This document shows positions 15,941 to 22,572 of a stretch of 64,000 nt of DNA, one piece after another. Every line of letters starts with the position of its first letter. Positions within the stretch are counted from its first letter, which is position 1. Made by a program: the position numbers and the translations under genes. Source of the stretch: Paracoccus shanxieyensis (GTDB taxonomy: Bacteria > Pseudomonadota > Alphaproteobacteria > Rhodobacterales > Rhodobacteraceae); contig NZ_WMII01000004.1 of NCBI RefSeq assembly GCF_009711265.1, positions 62,001 through 126,000 of the forward strand, given 5' to 3'. The notes beneath the pieces are model-generated. The model saw nothing but the letters and a program-made list of their open reading frames with translations, was not told where the DNA came from and made no database searches.

Positions 15941-15975
15941 GACGAGAGGCGGCGAAAGCCGCCTCTCGTCTTTGC
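15941..15975 (+). terminator. Perfect 13-bp terminator hairpin with GAAA loop
   Basis: GACGAGAGGCGGC (15941-15953) pairs fully with 15958-15970 around a GAAA tetraloop, followed by TTTGC. Confidence 0.7.
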
Positions 15976-16010
15976 TTCGTCGTCAAAGCCCTGCCGGCCG
16001 GATCGACCGG

Positions 16011-16075
16011 CCCGCAGGGCTGATGAAAGGGGCACGCCCCTCTCAACGCTCTCCCATGAAGGAAGGGGCAAGCCC
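16011..16075 (+). repeat. Leader repeat, partial copy 3
   Basis: Resembles the start of leader copies 1 and 2 (AGGGCTGATGAAAGG, CGCCCCTCTC, CCCATGAAGG). Upstream similarity to copy 2 begins near 15990. After about 65 bases it changes into other GC-rich hairpin sequence (to about 16200). The gap 15935-16377 otherwise holds only the XRE operator. Confidence 0.5.
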
Positions 16076-16319
16076 CCTCCTTCAAACATCCTCCCCAAGG
16101 GAAGGGCTGAAGCCCCTCCCTTGAACCCTCCCATGGGAAGGAGGCGACGGTTCCCTCGCCCTCCTTCCCAAACCCATCCTCCTCTCCCTGGGCCAGGCCA
16201 TTCTGGCCGCGCCGATACGCTGTCGTATGTCCGACCGAATCAGATGGCTGCCTATCCCGCCACTGCGAGGTTGATCACGACGATTCCAGCCGAATTTCGA
16301 GTGGAATTTGAAGGCAGAG

Positions 16320-16334
16320 CGACTATTATAGTCG
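16320..16334. promoter_or_regulatory. Palindromic operator before the XRE gene
   Basis: CGACTAT-T-ATAGTCG, a perfect 7-bp inverted repeat around one base, 43 bases before the XRE start codon. Short symmetrical sites at this position are typical autoregulatory operators of small XRE repressors. Confidence 0.5.
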
Positions 16335-16377
16335 TAGTTCTGGAGTGCGTGCAGGTCTCGGTGGGAGGTGATCATGT

Positions 16378-16626
16378 ATGATCACCGCTCGCCAATCACG
16401 GGCCGCACGCGCGTTGCTGGGTTGGACACAGGAGACGCTCGCTGACAAGGCCCAGGTCGCATTGACCGCACTCAAACGCCTCGAATCCCAAAATGGGCTT
16501 GAGGTGTTCGAGACGACTCGCGATCAGGTTCGCCGCGCTCTCGAAGCGGCCGGCATCGTTTTCCTGTCAACGGATAAGGGCGAAGGCGTCTTGCTCCTGC
16601 ACGAGCGGAGCCCGACGCCGGGTTAG
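16378..16626 (+). CDS. XRE-family transcriptional regulator, 82 aa
   Basis: Small helix-turn-helix DNA-binding protein. The HTH spans about residues 9-37 (RALLGWTQETLADKAQVA, with the typical LxWxQExLA pattern). There is no ligand domain. The palindrome 43 bases upstream is a good candidate for self-repression. It sits directly before a DUF2285 gene and the split activator. In the Mesorhizobium ICEMlSymR7A, a small XRE-type protein (QseC) controls the antiactivator QseM; this gene could play that part, although here it is co-directional with its neighbour. Family assignment is firm, the analogy is inference. Confidence 0.8.
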   Translation: MITARQSRAARALLGWTQETLADKAQVALTALKRLESQNGLEVFETTRDQVRRALEAAGIVFLSTDKGEGVLLLHERSPTPG

Positions 16627-16665
16627 CGTCGTGGCCTGCGCATTGACCCGTTGCCCATAAAAAGA

Positions 16666-17001
16666 ATGGCTATCTCCCGCCGGAGATGGTTAACAAATAC
16701 GTTATCCGATCGTGAGCGACTGATGGGACAAGCGACACAGACATTTCTTGACGAACCACCGTCCAGCCAAACGCTGACACCATATGATCGAGAACACATG
16801 AAGCTCTATATGCGCCTGCTCGACGCAGCGCGCGATGGCGCCGACTGGCGCGAAGCGGTTCGAATCCTCTTCAATCTCGATCCAGAGCGTGATCCCGAGC
16901 GTAGCCGCCGCGTTCATGACGCGCATCTCGCACGAGCGCGTTGGATGACCGAGCGCGGCTATCGCGAACTGGTCCGCGAAAGTCAGCACCGAACATCATA
17001 G
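16666..17001 (+). CDS. DUF2285-type protein, QseM-like antiactivator candidate
   Basis: Protein of about 111 residues ending in a DUF2285-like HTH region (YDREHMKLYMRLLDAARDG through MTERGYRELV), similar in layout to the C-terminus of the split activator gene just downstream. In ICEMlSymR7A, QseM is a small protein of this type that binds and blocks FseA and TraR. The start is uncertain: ATG 16666 was chosen, but TTG 16651 or ATG 16726 are possible and none has a strong ribosome-binding site. Position between an XRE gene and the split FseA-like gene supports the antiactivator reading. Confidence 0.6.
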   Translation: MAISRRRWLTNTLSDRERLMGQATQTFLDEPPSSQTLTPYDREHMKLYMRLLDAARDGADWREAVRILFNLDPERDPERSRRVHDAHLARARWMTERGYRELVRESQHRTS

Positions 17002-17111
17002 CGATGCGCGGGACGCATCACCTGTTGATCCCGACCCAGCTTCCTCAATTCAACCCGAACGGGAATCGTAGAGTCTCTCCAACTTCCTGAGCTGTGACGT
17101 GGGAGGCTCCG

Positions 17112-17336
17112 ATGACACCCAACGCATCTACCTGGCGTTCTTCGGCAGACTACGAGCATCTGGATGTGCTGACGCCATCCGATCTGGCTTGGGAGTGGCT
17201 CCGCCGCAACGATGCCTATGACGCTGATTTTGAGGCATCGGCCTCTGGCCAGGGAGATCCCGAACCGCTGACCGAACGAATCCGGCAGCGGTGGGGACTC
17301 CGATTTCCCCGTCGATCCGCTGGCTGCGCCACCTGA
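17112..17336 (+). CDS. FseA-like activator, N-terminal frame (DUF6499)
   Basis: Encodes the DUF6499-like N-terminal domain (TWRSSADYEHLDVLTPSD, then LAWEWLRRNDAYDADF). It stops after 74 residues if read in frame. Related proteins continue from WGLRFP straight into a DUF2285 region, and exactly that continuation is present in the +1 frame from 17311. In ICEMlSymR7A, msi172 and msi171 are joined in this way by programmed +1 ribosomal frameshifting to make FseA, the activator of the excisionase gene rdfS. Here the two halves, the order and an rdfS-like gene 142 bases downstream are all present. Confidence 0.7.
   Translation: MTPNASTWRSSADYEHLDVLTPSDLAWEWLRRNDAYDADFEASASGQGDPEPLTERIRQRWGLRFPRRSAGCAT
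17301..17313 (+). other. Candidate +1 frameshift site
   Basis: The join between the two frames falls at TTT-CCC-C-GTC, a run of four C (17307-17310). Skipping one base here turns WGLRFP-R into WGLRFP-V and opens 191 further codons. It could be a programmed slip site or an ordinary one-base insertion in a homopolymer. Confidence 0.55.
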
Positions 17337-17886
17337 CGCCAAGGTATTATGGCTTCCGCAGGAGGACACGAGCGTCGTCATACTGGCGAACGCGCCATCG
17401 GAATTTGACGAGCAAATCGGTCTCGCAGCTACCGTGATCTGGCGCGCCCATCCTCGCTCGCAACCTACGGATGAGGACTACCGGCTCGATATTGGCAACG
17501 GACAGCATCTGCAGATCCTCGACTGCACGGCCGGCGACGACAGGATCGCCGTCGCCATCGTTCCGCTCGGCCTGGACGGCTTCGACCGGATCGAAGCCGT
17601 CCGCCGCTTCCTCTCCGCCCTACATGGCCGCGCCATTCCTCCCGATACGCGGCTGACCCGGCAGCAGCGCATACGCCTGCGACGGATGCTTCGCGCCTTT
17701 GACGGACACAGGGCGGGCGCCACACAGCAGGAAATCGCGCAAGTCATCCTGAAGATCGGGCCGCTCGACCGCGATGAATGGCAGGCGTCTTCGGCCCGCC
17801 ACACGATCAAGGCGCTTCTGCGCGACGCCCATTCCATGGTCGCGGGCGGCTATCGAAAACTCCTGCGTCATCGTCGCCAACGCTAG
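17311..17886 (+). CDS. FseA-like activator, C-terminal frame (DUF2285)
   Basis: Second half of the split activator: about 191 codons after the shift, giving a fused protein of about 257 residues. The end is a clear DUF2285 domain: RQQRIRLRRMLRAFDGHRAG, a segment around DRDEWQASSARHTIK, and the final GGYRKLLRH. It has no good start codon or ribosome-binding site of its own (first candidate GTG at 17434), which supports expression by frameshift. The predicted role is activation of the excisionase-like gene at 18028. Confidence 0.65.
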   Translation, partial: VDPLAAPPDAKVLWLPQEDTSVVILANAPSEFDEQIGLAATVIWRAHPRSQPTDEDYRLDIGNGQHLQILDCTAGDDRIAVAIVPLGLDGFDRIEAVRRFLSALHGRAIPPDTRLTRQQRIRLRRMLRAFDGHRAGATQQEIAQVILKIGPLDRDEWQASSARHTIKALLRDAHSMVAGGYRKLLRHRRQR

Positions 17887-18027
17887 CGTAGTTCGACGCC
17901 TGGGCTGGTGGGCGATTTCGATACCCATCAACTTCGCCCTGCAACTCGCCGGCCTCCCTCCGCCACCGTGGTCGTTGTCCCGCCGCTGACTCGCAGTGGC
18001 CGTTCCCAACAGCCCGGAGGCCCGATC

Positions 18028-18309
18028 ATGCCACATGAACCCGTCGTTTTGCCGCCGCGCTTCCTGCGCACCAAGGAGGCTGCGGATTTTCTCAGCCTTT
18101 CGGCCCGGACGCTCGAAAAACACCGCACCTACGGGACCGGCCCTGCCTATCGCAAGCTCGGCGGCCGGGTTGTCTATGCCATCGACGATCTCGAAGCCTG
18201 GACCGAGCGCGGTGCGGTAACCTCCACCTCCGATCCCCGTGGCTCCGTGCTGCCCGCCAAGCGCCACGCCCTTCCGACCGGCCCGCAGGTCGGGCGCTCC
18301 GCCCGCTGA
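18028..18309 (+). CDS. Excisionase-like HTH protein (RdfS-like)
   Basis: 93-residue protein with a winged HTH of the AlpA/HTH_17 type: RFLRTKEAADFLSLSARTLE, GPAYRKLGGRVVYAIDDLEAW. Small proteins of this kind act as recombination directionality factors that help the integrase excise an element, or as simple transcription factors. The position right after the FseA-like gene matches FseA control of rdfS in ICEMlSymR7A. It is followed after 18 bases by repA, so the same promoter may drive excision, replication and transfer genes. Ribosome-binding site CGGAGG. Confidence 0.7.
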   Translation: MPHEPVVLPPRFLRTKEAADFLSLSARTLEKHRTYGTGPAYRKLGGRVVYAIDDLEAWTERGAVTSTSDPRGSVLPAKRHALPTGPQVGRSAR

Positions 18310-18327
18310 TCGCACCCAGTTCCCTTC

Positions 18328-19503
18328 ATGGTGGCGCGACGTCGATCCCTTTCCGAGCGCGGGCAGCTCGACCTGTTCAGGGCGCTCCCCGGCGACTTCG
18401 CGCCACGAGACGCGCAGGATCTCATGGCCTATCCCTTCTTCTCCCTCGGCAAGTCAAAACGTGTCGCGCCCATCGACTTCGCCGCCGGCAATGTGACGAT
18501 CCGGGTCGAGGCGGTCCCCGATCATGGCATGGCGACGATCTGGGATGCGGACATCCTGATCTGGGCCGCCAGCCAGATCGTCGAAGCCCGTGATACCGGG
18601 CTTCGGACGTCCCGGCTGATGGCCGCCACGCCTTACGAAATCCTCACCTATGTCGGGCGCGGCACGTCGCTGCGCGACTACCAGCGCCTGAAGGCCGCAC
18701 TCGACCGGCTGCAATCGACCACCATTTCCACCTCGATCCGGCAACCAGCTGAAGGCCGCCGGCATCGCTTCTCCTGGATCAACGAATGGCAGGAGCGCAC
18801 CGACCGCAACGGCCGCCCCGATGGTATCGAGATGATCGTGCCGGACTGGTTCTATCAGGCCGTCCTCGACGACGCGCTCGTGCTGACCATCGACCGGACC
18901 TATTTCGACCTGACCGGCGGACTCGACCGATGGCTCTACCGCCTAGTGCGTAAGCACGGCGGCCGCCAGCGTGAGGGTTGGCGCTTCGACTTCCGCCACC
19001 TCCATCAGAAGTCCGGCAGCATGTCGCCATTCAAACGCTTCGCTTTTGAGTTGCGCGACATCATCCGACGCCAGCCCTTGCCGGGCTACCGGCTCTTTCT
19101 GGAAGCCGAGATCGGCGGGCGCATGCTGCTCGCCTTCGAGCCGACACCGGCCTGTGGAAAACCTGTGAATGGCCTCGTGCTATCGGGAACCCGGACTATC
19201 GTGCTATCGGGAACCCAAGGCTCGTGCTATCGGGAACCGAAATCGGGCTTAACGCCCGAAGACCACTCGCAAAATCGCGCCCTTAACTTAGAGTCTAACA
19301 AAGACTCTAACCTTGAAGAGCGCGTGCGCGATGTGGAAAACCTCATCCGCGACACCGCCAGAAGCCTCAGCAGAGCCGCTAGGAACGGCGCATCTGCCAC
19401 GCCACGCGCTTCCCAGCCGGCCCCTCAGCCCGGCGGAACCGAGGCTTCCGAAGGTTCCGACACACCCCGCCTTCCTCTCGACTTGCCGGGAGGCGGCCAA
19501 TGA
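18328..19503 (+). CDS. repA: Replication initiator protein RepA, 391 aa
   Basis: Plasmid-type replication initiator of the RPA family, expected to bind iterons and open an origin. Conserved core blocks include DLMAYPFFSLGK (about residue 32), LTYVGRG, and SWINEWQERTDRNGRP (about 150). The C-terminal quarter is low-complexity, contains VLSGT repeats and is encoded by the three iterons described separately, so coding and origin functions overlap. Its stop overlaps parA (ATGA). Replication genes on ICEs maintain the excised circle. No truncation is evident. Confidence 0.85.
   Translation: MVARRRSLSERGQLDLFRALPGDFAPRDAQDLMAYPFFSLGKSKRVAPIDFAAGNVTIRVEAVPDHGMATIWDADILIWAASQIVEARDTGLRTSRLMAATPYEILTYVGRGTSLRDYQRLKAALDRLQSTTISTSIRQPAEGRRHRFSWINEWQERTDRNGRPDGIEMIVPDWFYQAVLDDALVLTIDRTYFDLTGGLDRWLYRLVRKHGGRQREGWRFDFRHLHQKSGSMSPFKRFAFELRDIIRRQPLPGYRLFLEAEIGGRMLLAFEPTPACGKPVNGLVLSGTRTIVLSGTQGSCYREPKSGLTPEDHSQNRALNLESNKDSNLEERVRDVENLIRDTARSLSRAARNGASATPRASQPAPQPGGTEASEGSDTPRLPLDLPGGGQ
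19153..19310. other. Candidate replication origin inside repA: three iterons
   Basis: Three identical 16-bp direct repeats CGTGCTATCGGGAACC start at 19176, 19200 and 19223, spaced 24 and 23 bp, close to two helical turns. Before them lies TGTGGAAAA (19153-19161), one mismatch from a DnaA box on the other strand. After them is a perfect 9-bp inverted repeat in AT-rich DNA, TTAGAGTCT/AGACTCTAA (19288-19296 with 19302-19310). This combination is typical of an iteron origin. Confidence 0.65.
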
Positions 19504-20153
19504 TCATCGCACTCCTCAACCAGAAGGGCGGTGTCGGCAAGACCACGCTGGCGCTGCATCTCGCCGGAGAACTGGCGCAGGGCGGAAAGCGCGTCACACT
19601 TCTCGATGCCGACCCGCAGGGTTCGGCGCTCGACTGGTCACAGCAACGCGCACGCGAGGGCCTGCCTCGACTGTTCGGCACCGTCGGCCTCGCACGGGAC
19701 ACACTGCACCGCGAGGCACCGGAGATCGCCCGCGATGTCGATCACGTCGTCATCGACGGACCGCCGCGTGTCGCCAGCCTCATGCGCTCCGCGCTCCTCG
19801 CCGCCGACCTGGTGCTGATCCCGGTGCAGCCGTCGCCCCTCGATGGCTGGGCCTCGGCCGAAATGCTGGCCCTCCTCGCAGAGGCCCGCATCTATCGGCC
19901 CCAACTCGTCGCCCGCTTCGCGCTCAACCGCTGCGGCGCGCGCACCGTCATCGCCCGCGAAACGGCCGAAAGCCTTGCAGATCACGACCCGCCCGTCCTT
20001 GCCACCACTGTCGGGCAGCGCGTCGTCTTCGCCGACGCTGCACAGTCAGGTCGTCTCGCAGGCGAGATCGACCGCCAATCTCCTGCCGCGCGTGAAGTCG
20101 CAGCGCTCACCGATGAGATTGCGCGGCTGGGCATCGGGAGGGTCGGCCAATGA
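19500..20153 (+). CDS. parA: ParA partition ATPase, 217 aa
   Basis: ATPase that drives partition of the circular form together with ParB. Deviant Walker A KGGVGKTT (about residues 9-16), Walker A' LLDADPQGSA (about 34-43) and Walker B HVVIDGPP (about 82-89) are intact. At 217 residues with no N-terminal HTH it is a short, type Ib-like ParA. Four-base overlaps with repA and the methyltransferase gene place it in a tight operon. parB lies about 18 kb upstream rather than adjacent; the RHH gene at 20890 could be a second partner. Confidence 0.9.
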   Translation: MIIALLNQKGGVGKTTLALHLAGELAQGGKRVTLLDADPQGSALDWSQQRAREGLPRLFGTVGLARDTLHREAPEIARDVDHVVIDGPPRVASLMRSALLAADLVLIPVQPSPLDGWASAEMLALLAEARIYRPQLVARFALNRCGARTVIARETAESLADHDPPVLATTVGQRVVFADAAQSGRLAGEIDRQSPAAREVAALTDEIARLGIGRVGQ

Positions 20154-20893
20154 CCATCCTGACCGGCGACTGCCGCGAAGAAATGCCCTGGCACGCTCCC
20201 TACGACATGATCCTCGCCGATCCGCCCTATGGCGACACCTCGCTCGCCTGGGACCGGCGCGTCGAGGGCTGGGTCGCGCTGGCGCGCGCCGCCCTCAAGC
20301 CGACCGGCTCGCTCTGGGTTTTCGGTTCACTTCGTTCCTTCATGGCGACCGCCGACCACTTCGCCAATGCGGGTCTGCGCATCGCGCAGGAGGTGATCTG
20401 GGAGAAGCAGAACGGCACCGGCTTTCACAATGATCGCTTCAAGCGGGTGCATGAGCTGGCCGTCCAGTTCTATCCGGCAGAGAACGCCTGGCGCGACATC
20501 TACAACGACGTCCAGACCACGCCCGACGCAACGGCCCGCACGGTGCGGCGCAAGCAGCGTCCACCCCATACCGGCCAGATCGACGCCGGCCATTACATTA
20601 GCCATGACGGCGGACCGCGCCTCATGCGCTCGGTCATCTACCTGCGCAACTGCCACGGCCGCGCCATCCATCCGACCGAGAAACCGTCGGCGCTCCTGGA
20701 AATCCTGATCCGCACGAGCTGCCCGGAAGGCGGACTTGTCGGTGACTGGTTCGCCGGTTCCGGCGCAGCCGGGGAAGCCTGTCGGCTTTCCGGCCGGAGC
20801 TATCTCGGCTGCGAGATCGACGCCGACATGGCCGATCTCGCCCGCGCCCGCATCGCCACCGTGCTGCCGTTCCATGACGGAGCCCCGTCATGA
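20150..20893 (+). CDS. Site-specific DNA methyltransferase, 247 aa
   Basis: SAM-dependent DNA methylase with catalytic motif DPPYGD near residue 24 and SAM-binding motif FAGSGAAGEA near residue 201. That order (catalytic before SAM motif) is the beta class, to which N6-adenine and N4-cytosine methylases such as CcrM belong. No restriction enzyme is adjacent, so it is an orphan that may protect the element from host restriction or mark its origin. It lies between parA and the RHH gene with ATGA overlaps at both ends, suggesting a built-in part of the maintenance operon. Confidence 0.85.
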   Translation: MTILTGDCREEMPWHAPYDMILADPPYGDTSLAWDRRVEGWVALARAALKPTGSLWVFGSLRSFMATADHFANAGLRIAQEVIWEKQNGTGFHNDRFKRVHELAVQFYPAENAWRDIYNDVQTTPDATARTVRRKQRPPHTGQIDAGHYISHDGGPRLMRSVIYLRNCHGRAIHPTEKPSALLEILIRTSCPEGGLVGDWFAGSGAAGEACRLSGRSYLGCEIDADMADLARARIATVLPFHDGAPS

Positions 20894-21144
20894 CGGCCGG
20901 CACGGACAAGCGCGGCTTCGCTACGCGCCCAGCCGATCCCGATGGCTGGATCAAGGCTGGCGATGGACGGCCAGCGCGCGATGGCGCCGCAGCCGCCCAT
21001 TCCGCCCGGCTGACGATCGACATCACGCCCGAGCTTCGCGGGCGGATCAAGATCGCCGCGTTCGGGCGCGGCACCACCGTCGCGGACATGCTGCGTGACC
21101 TGCTTGCGCGCGAGTTTCCCGACACAGCGGGAGACCGCCCATGA
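20890..21144 (+). CDS. RHH-like small DNA-binding protein, 84 aa
   Basis: Residues about 41-76 (RLTIDITPELRGRIKIAAF, then VADMLRDLLARE) have the strand-helix-helix pattern of ribbon-helix-helix proteins such as plasmid ParG/CopG types. The N-terminal 40 residues are flexible and charged. Located downstream of parA, it may be the centromere-binding partner of this ParA. Starts and ends with four-base overlaps to neighbouring genes. Confidence 0.65.
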   Translation: MTAGTDKRGFATRPADPDGWIKAGDGRPARDGAAAAHSARLTIDITPELRGRIKIAAFGRGTTVADMLRDLLAREFPDTAGDRP

Positions 21145-21626
21145 TCGGTATCGATGCCCATGATGGCGATCTGACCCGCGTGGAACTGACCTGGGTGGAG
21201 GGCAGGACCGAATACTGGATCAGGTTCGGCCATGAGGCGGGAACGCAGATCCTCGACCGCAACCGGCGCGTCGTTTCTTTCGGTCCTGGTTCGGTGTTCG
21301 CGTTCGTCCGCTGGGCGGCGAACGACCACGGCACGATCATTTCGCGCCTCGACATCCTGCGCGCGGTTGCGCCGGGCGAATCCTATCAGACGCTGCCCTT
21401 CGTCCGTCCGGGCGGCGAAATCCTGCTGAAGATCGAAGGCTGGCCGAAGGTTGAGGCCGTCCTTCGCCATGTCGACGGGATCGAGGCCATTGGCGTCGAT
21501 CCCGCCCAGGTCGATCCCGATCACTGGCGGCATGTCGCCCACTGGATGAACGCAGGCGAAGCGCCGCGTCCTTACACCGCCGAGCGCCATCAGGCATGGC
21601 TCCGGCGCCGGGAGATCGCCCCATGA
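21141..21626 (+). CDS. DUF2840-family protein, 161 aa
   Basis: Matches the DUF2840 proteins found just upstream of traF in alphaproteobacterial conjugative elements. Recognisable parts are TWVEGRTEYWIRFG (about residues 17-30) and the RWAANDHGTIISRLDILRAV segment. It is soluble, without signal peptide. Its function is unknown; conserved linkage to parA and traF suggests a transfer or maintenance role. Four-base overlaps at both ends. Confidence 0.75.
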   Translation: MIGIDAHDGDLTRVELTWVEGRTEYWIRFGHEAGTQILDRNRRVVSFGPGSVFAFVRWAANDHGTIISRLDILRAVAPGESYQTLPFVRPGGEILLKIEGWPKVEAVLRHVDGIEAIGVDPAQVDPDHWRHVAHWMNAGEAPRPYTAERHQAWLRRREIAP

Positions 21627-22168
21627 CGCGCTTTCGCTATGTCATGGTGACGGCGGCGGCCACGCTGGGGATCGCCATCGCCGGATTCGTTCCGACCGCG
21701 CCAAGGCTGCTCTGGAACGCATCGGCCAGCGTGCCGATCGGGTTCTACACCGTCGCGCCCGCTGATCGGATCGAGATGCCCGATCTGGTCGCCGTCATGC
21801 CACCTGAGCCGTTCGCGTCCTACATGGTGGACCGCGGCTACGTCGCGCGCGACGTGCCGCTTCTGAAGCGCGTGATCGGCCTGCCCGGACAGCGCGTCTG
21901 CCGCGCCGGCCGCGCCATCGCCGTCGATGGTGTTCCGCTCGGCGAAGCACGCGACCGCGACAGCCTCGGCCGAGACCTGCCGGTCTGGCAGGGCTGCCGC
22001 GTCATCGCCGAGGGCGAAGTCTTCCTGATGAACCCGGACGTCGGCGACAGCCTCGACGGCCGCTATTTCGGCCCGTTCCCCGCCTCGGCGGTGATCGGCC
22101 GCGCGATCCCGCTTTTCACCGACGAAGACGGCGATGGCCGCTTTGTCTGGCGCGCGCCGATGCGGTGA
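21623..22168 (+). CDS. traF: TraF, S26-family signal peptidase for conjugative pilin
   Basis: Inner-membrane serine protease that processes and cyclises the TrbC pilin in RP4-type systems. One N-terminal TM segment (about residues 7-26) is followed by the catalytic Ser region SASVPIGFY (about 33-41) and the general-base Lys in PLLKRVIGLPG (about 78-88). At 181 residues it has the normal length. It is the last gene of the overlapping operon that begins at repA. Its expected substrate is the TrbC pilin at 32274. Confidence 0.88.
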   Translation: MTRFRYVMVTAAATLGIAIAGFVPTAPRLLWNASASVPIGFYTVAPADRIEMPDLVAVMPPEPFASYMVDRGYVARDVPLLKRVIGLPGQRVCRAGRAIAVDGVPLGEARDRDSLGRDLPVWQGCRVIAEGEVFLMNPDVGDSLDGRYFGPFPASAVIGRAIPLFTDEDGDGRFVWRAPMR

Positions 22169-22236
22169 CGGCGCGTCCGCTGCGGGGCGTGCGAACGGCC
22201 CGCGTCTTCTCCACCGCATAGCAAAGGAAACCTCCC

Positions 22237-22572
22237 ATGGCACAGATCGGCCAATTTACCCGCACCCCGTCCGGCTATTCCGGGCATGTCCGCACCCTCA
22301 CGCTCGACGCGGAGTTGACCTTCGTTCCAGCAGAGAACGCCGAGGCGGAGAATGCGCCCGCCTACCGCATCCACCTCGGCGACGAGGACGGACCGGAAGT
22401 CGGCGCGGGCTGGAAACATTCCGGGGAACGCGCCGGGCCGTTCGTTTCGGTCCTGCTCGACGATCCCGTCTTCCAGCAGCCGATCCGCGCCCGCCTGTTC
22501 CAGGCGGACGAGGACGGACGCGACTGGGGCTTGCACTGGACCCGCCAAAAGAAGCGCGACGAGCAGGAATGA
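22237..22572 (+). CDS. DUF736-family protein, 111 aa
   Basis: Small soluble protein of the DUF736 family, common in Rhizobiales and Sphingomonadales plasmids and ICEs. Typical features are the opening IGQFTRTPSGYSGHVRTL, a central PAYRIHL and a Trp near the end. Function unknown; it is always linked to conjugation genes. The start follows AAAGGAAA. The stop overlaps the lytic transglycosylase start (ATGA). Confidence 0.8.
   Translation: MAQIGQFTRTPSGYSGHVRTLTLDAELTFVPAENAEAENAPAYRIHLGDEDGPEVGAGWKHSGERAGPFVSVLLDDPVFQQPIRARLFQADEDGRDWGLHWTRQKKRDEQE

Noticed and set aside
14199-16075. Possible CRISPR array
   Set aside because: The repeats are about 360 bp long and 1 kb apart with genes between; no short regular repeat-spacer pattern and no cas genes.
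16121-16381. 86-residue plus-strand frame ending at the XRE start
   Set aside because: Runs through hairpin-rich DNA and the XRE operator; Pro/Arg-rich start and no ribosome-binding site.
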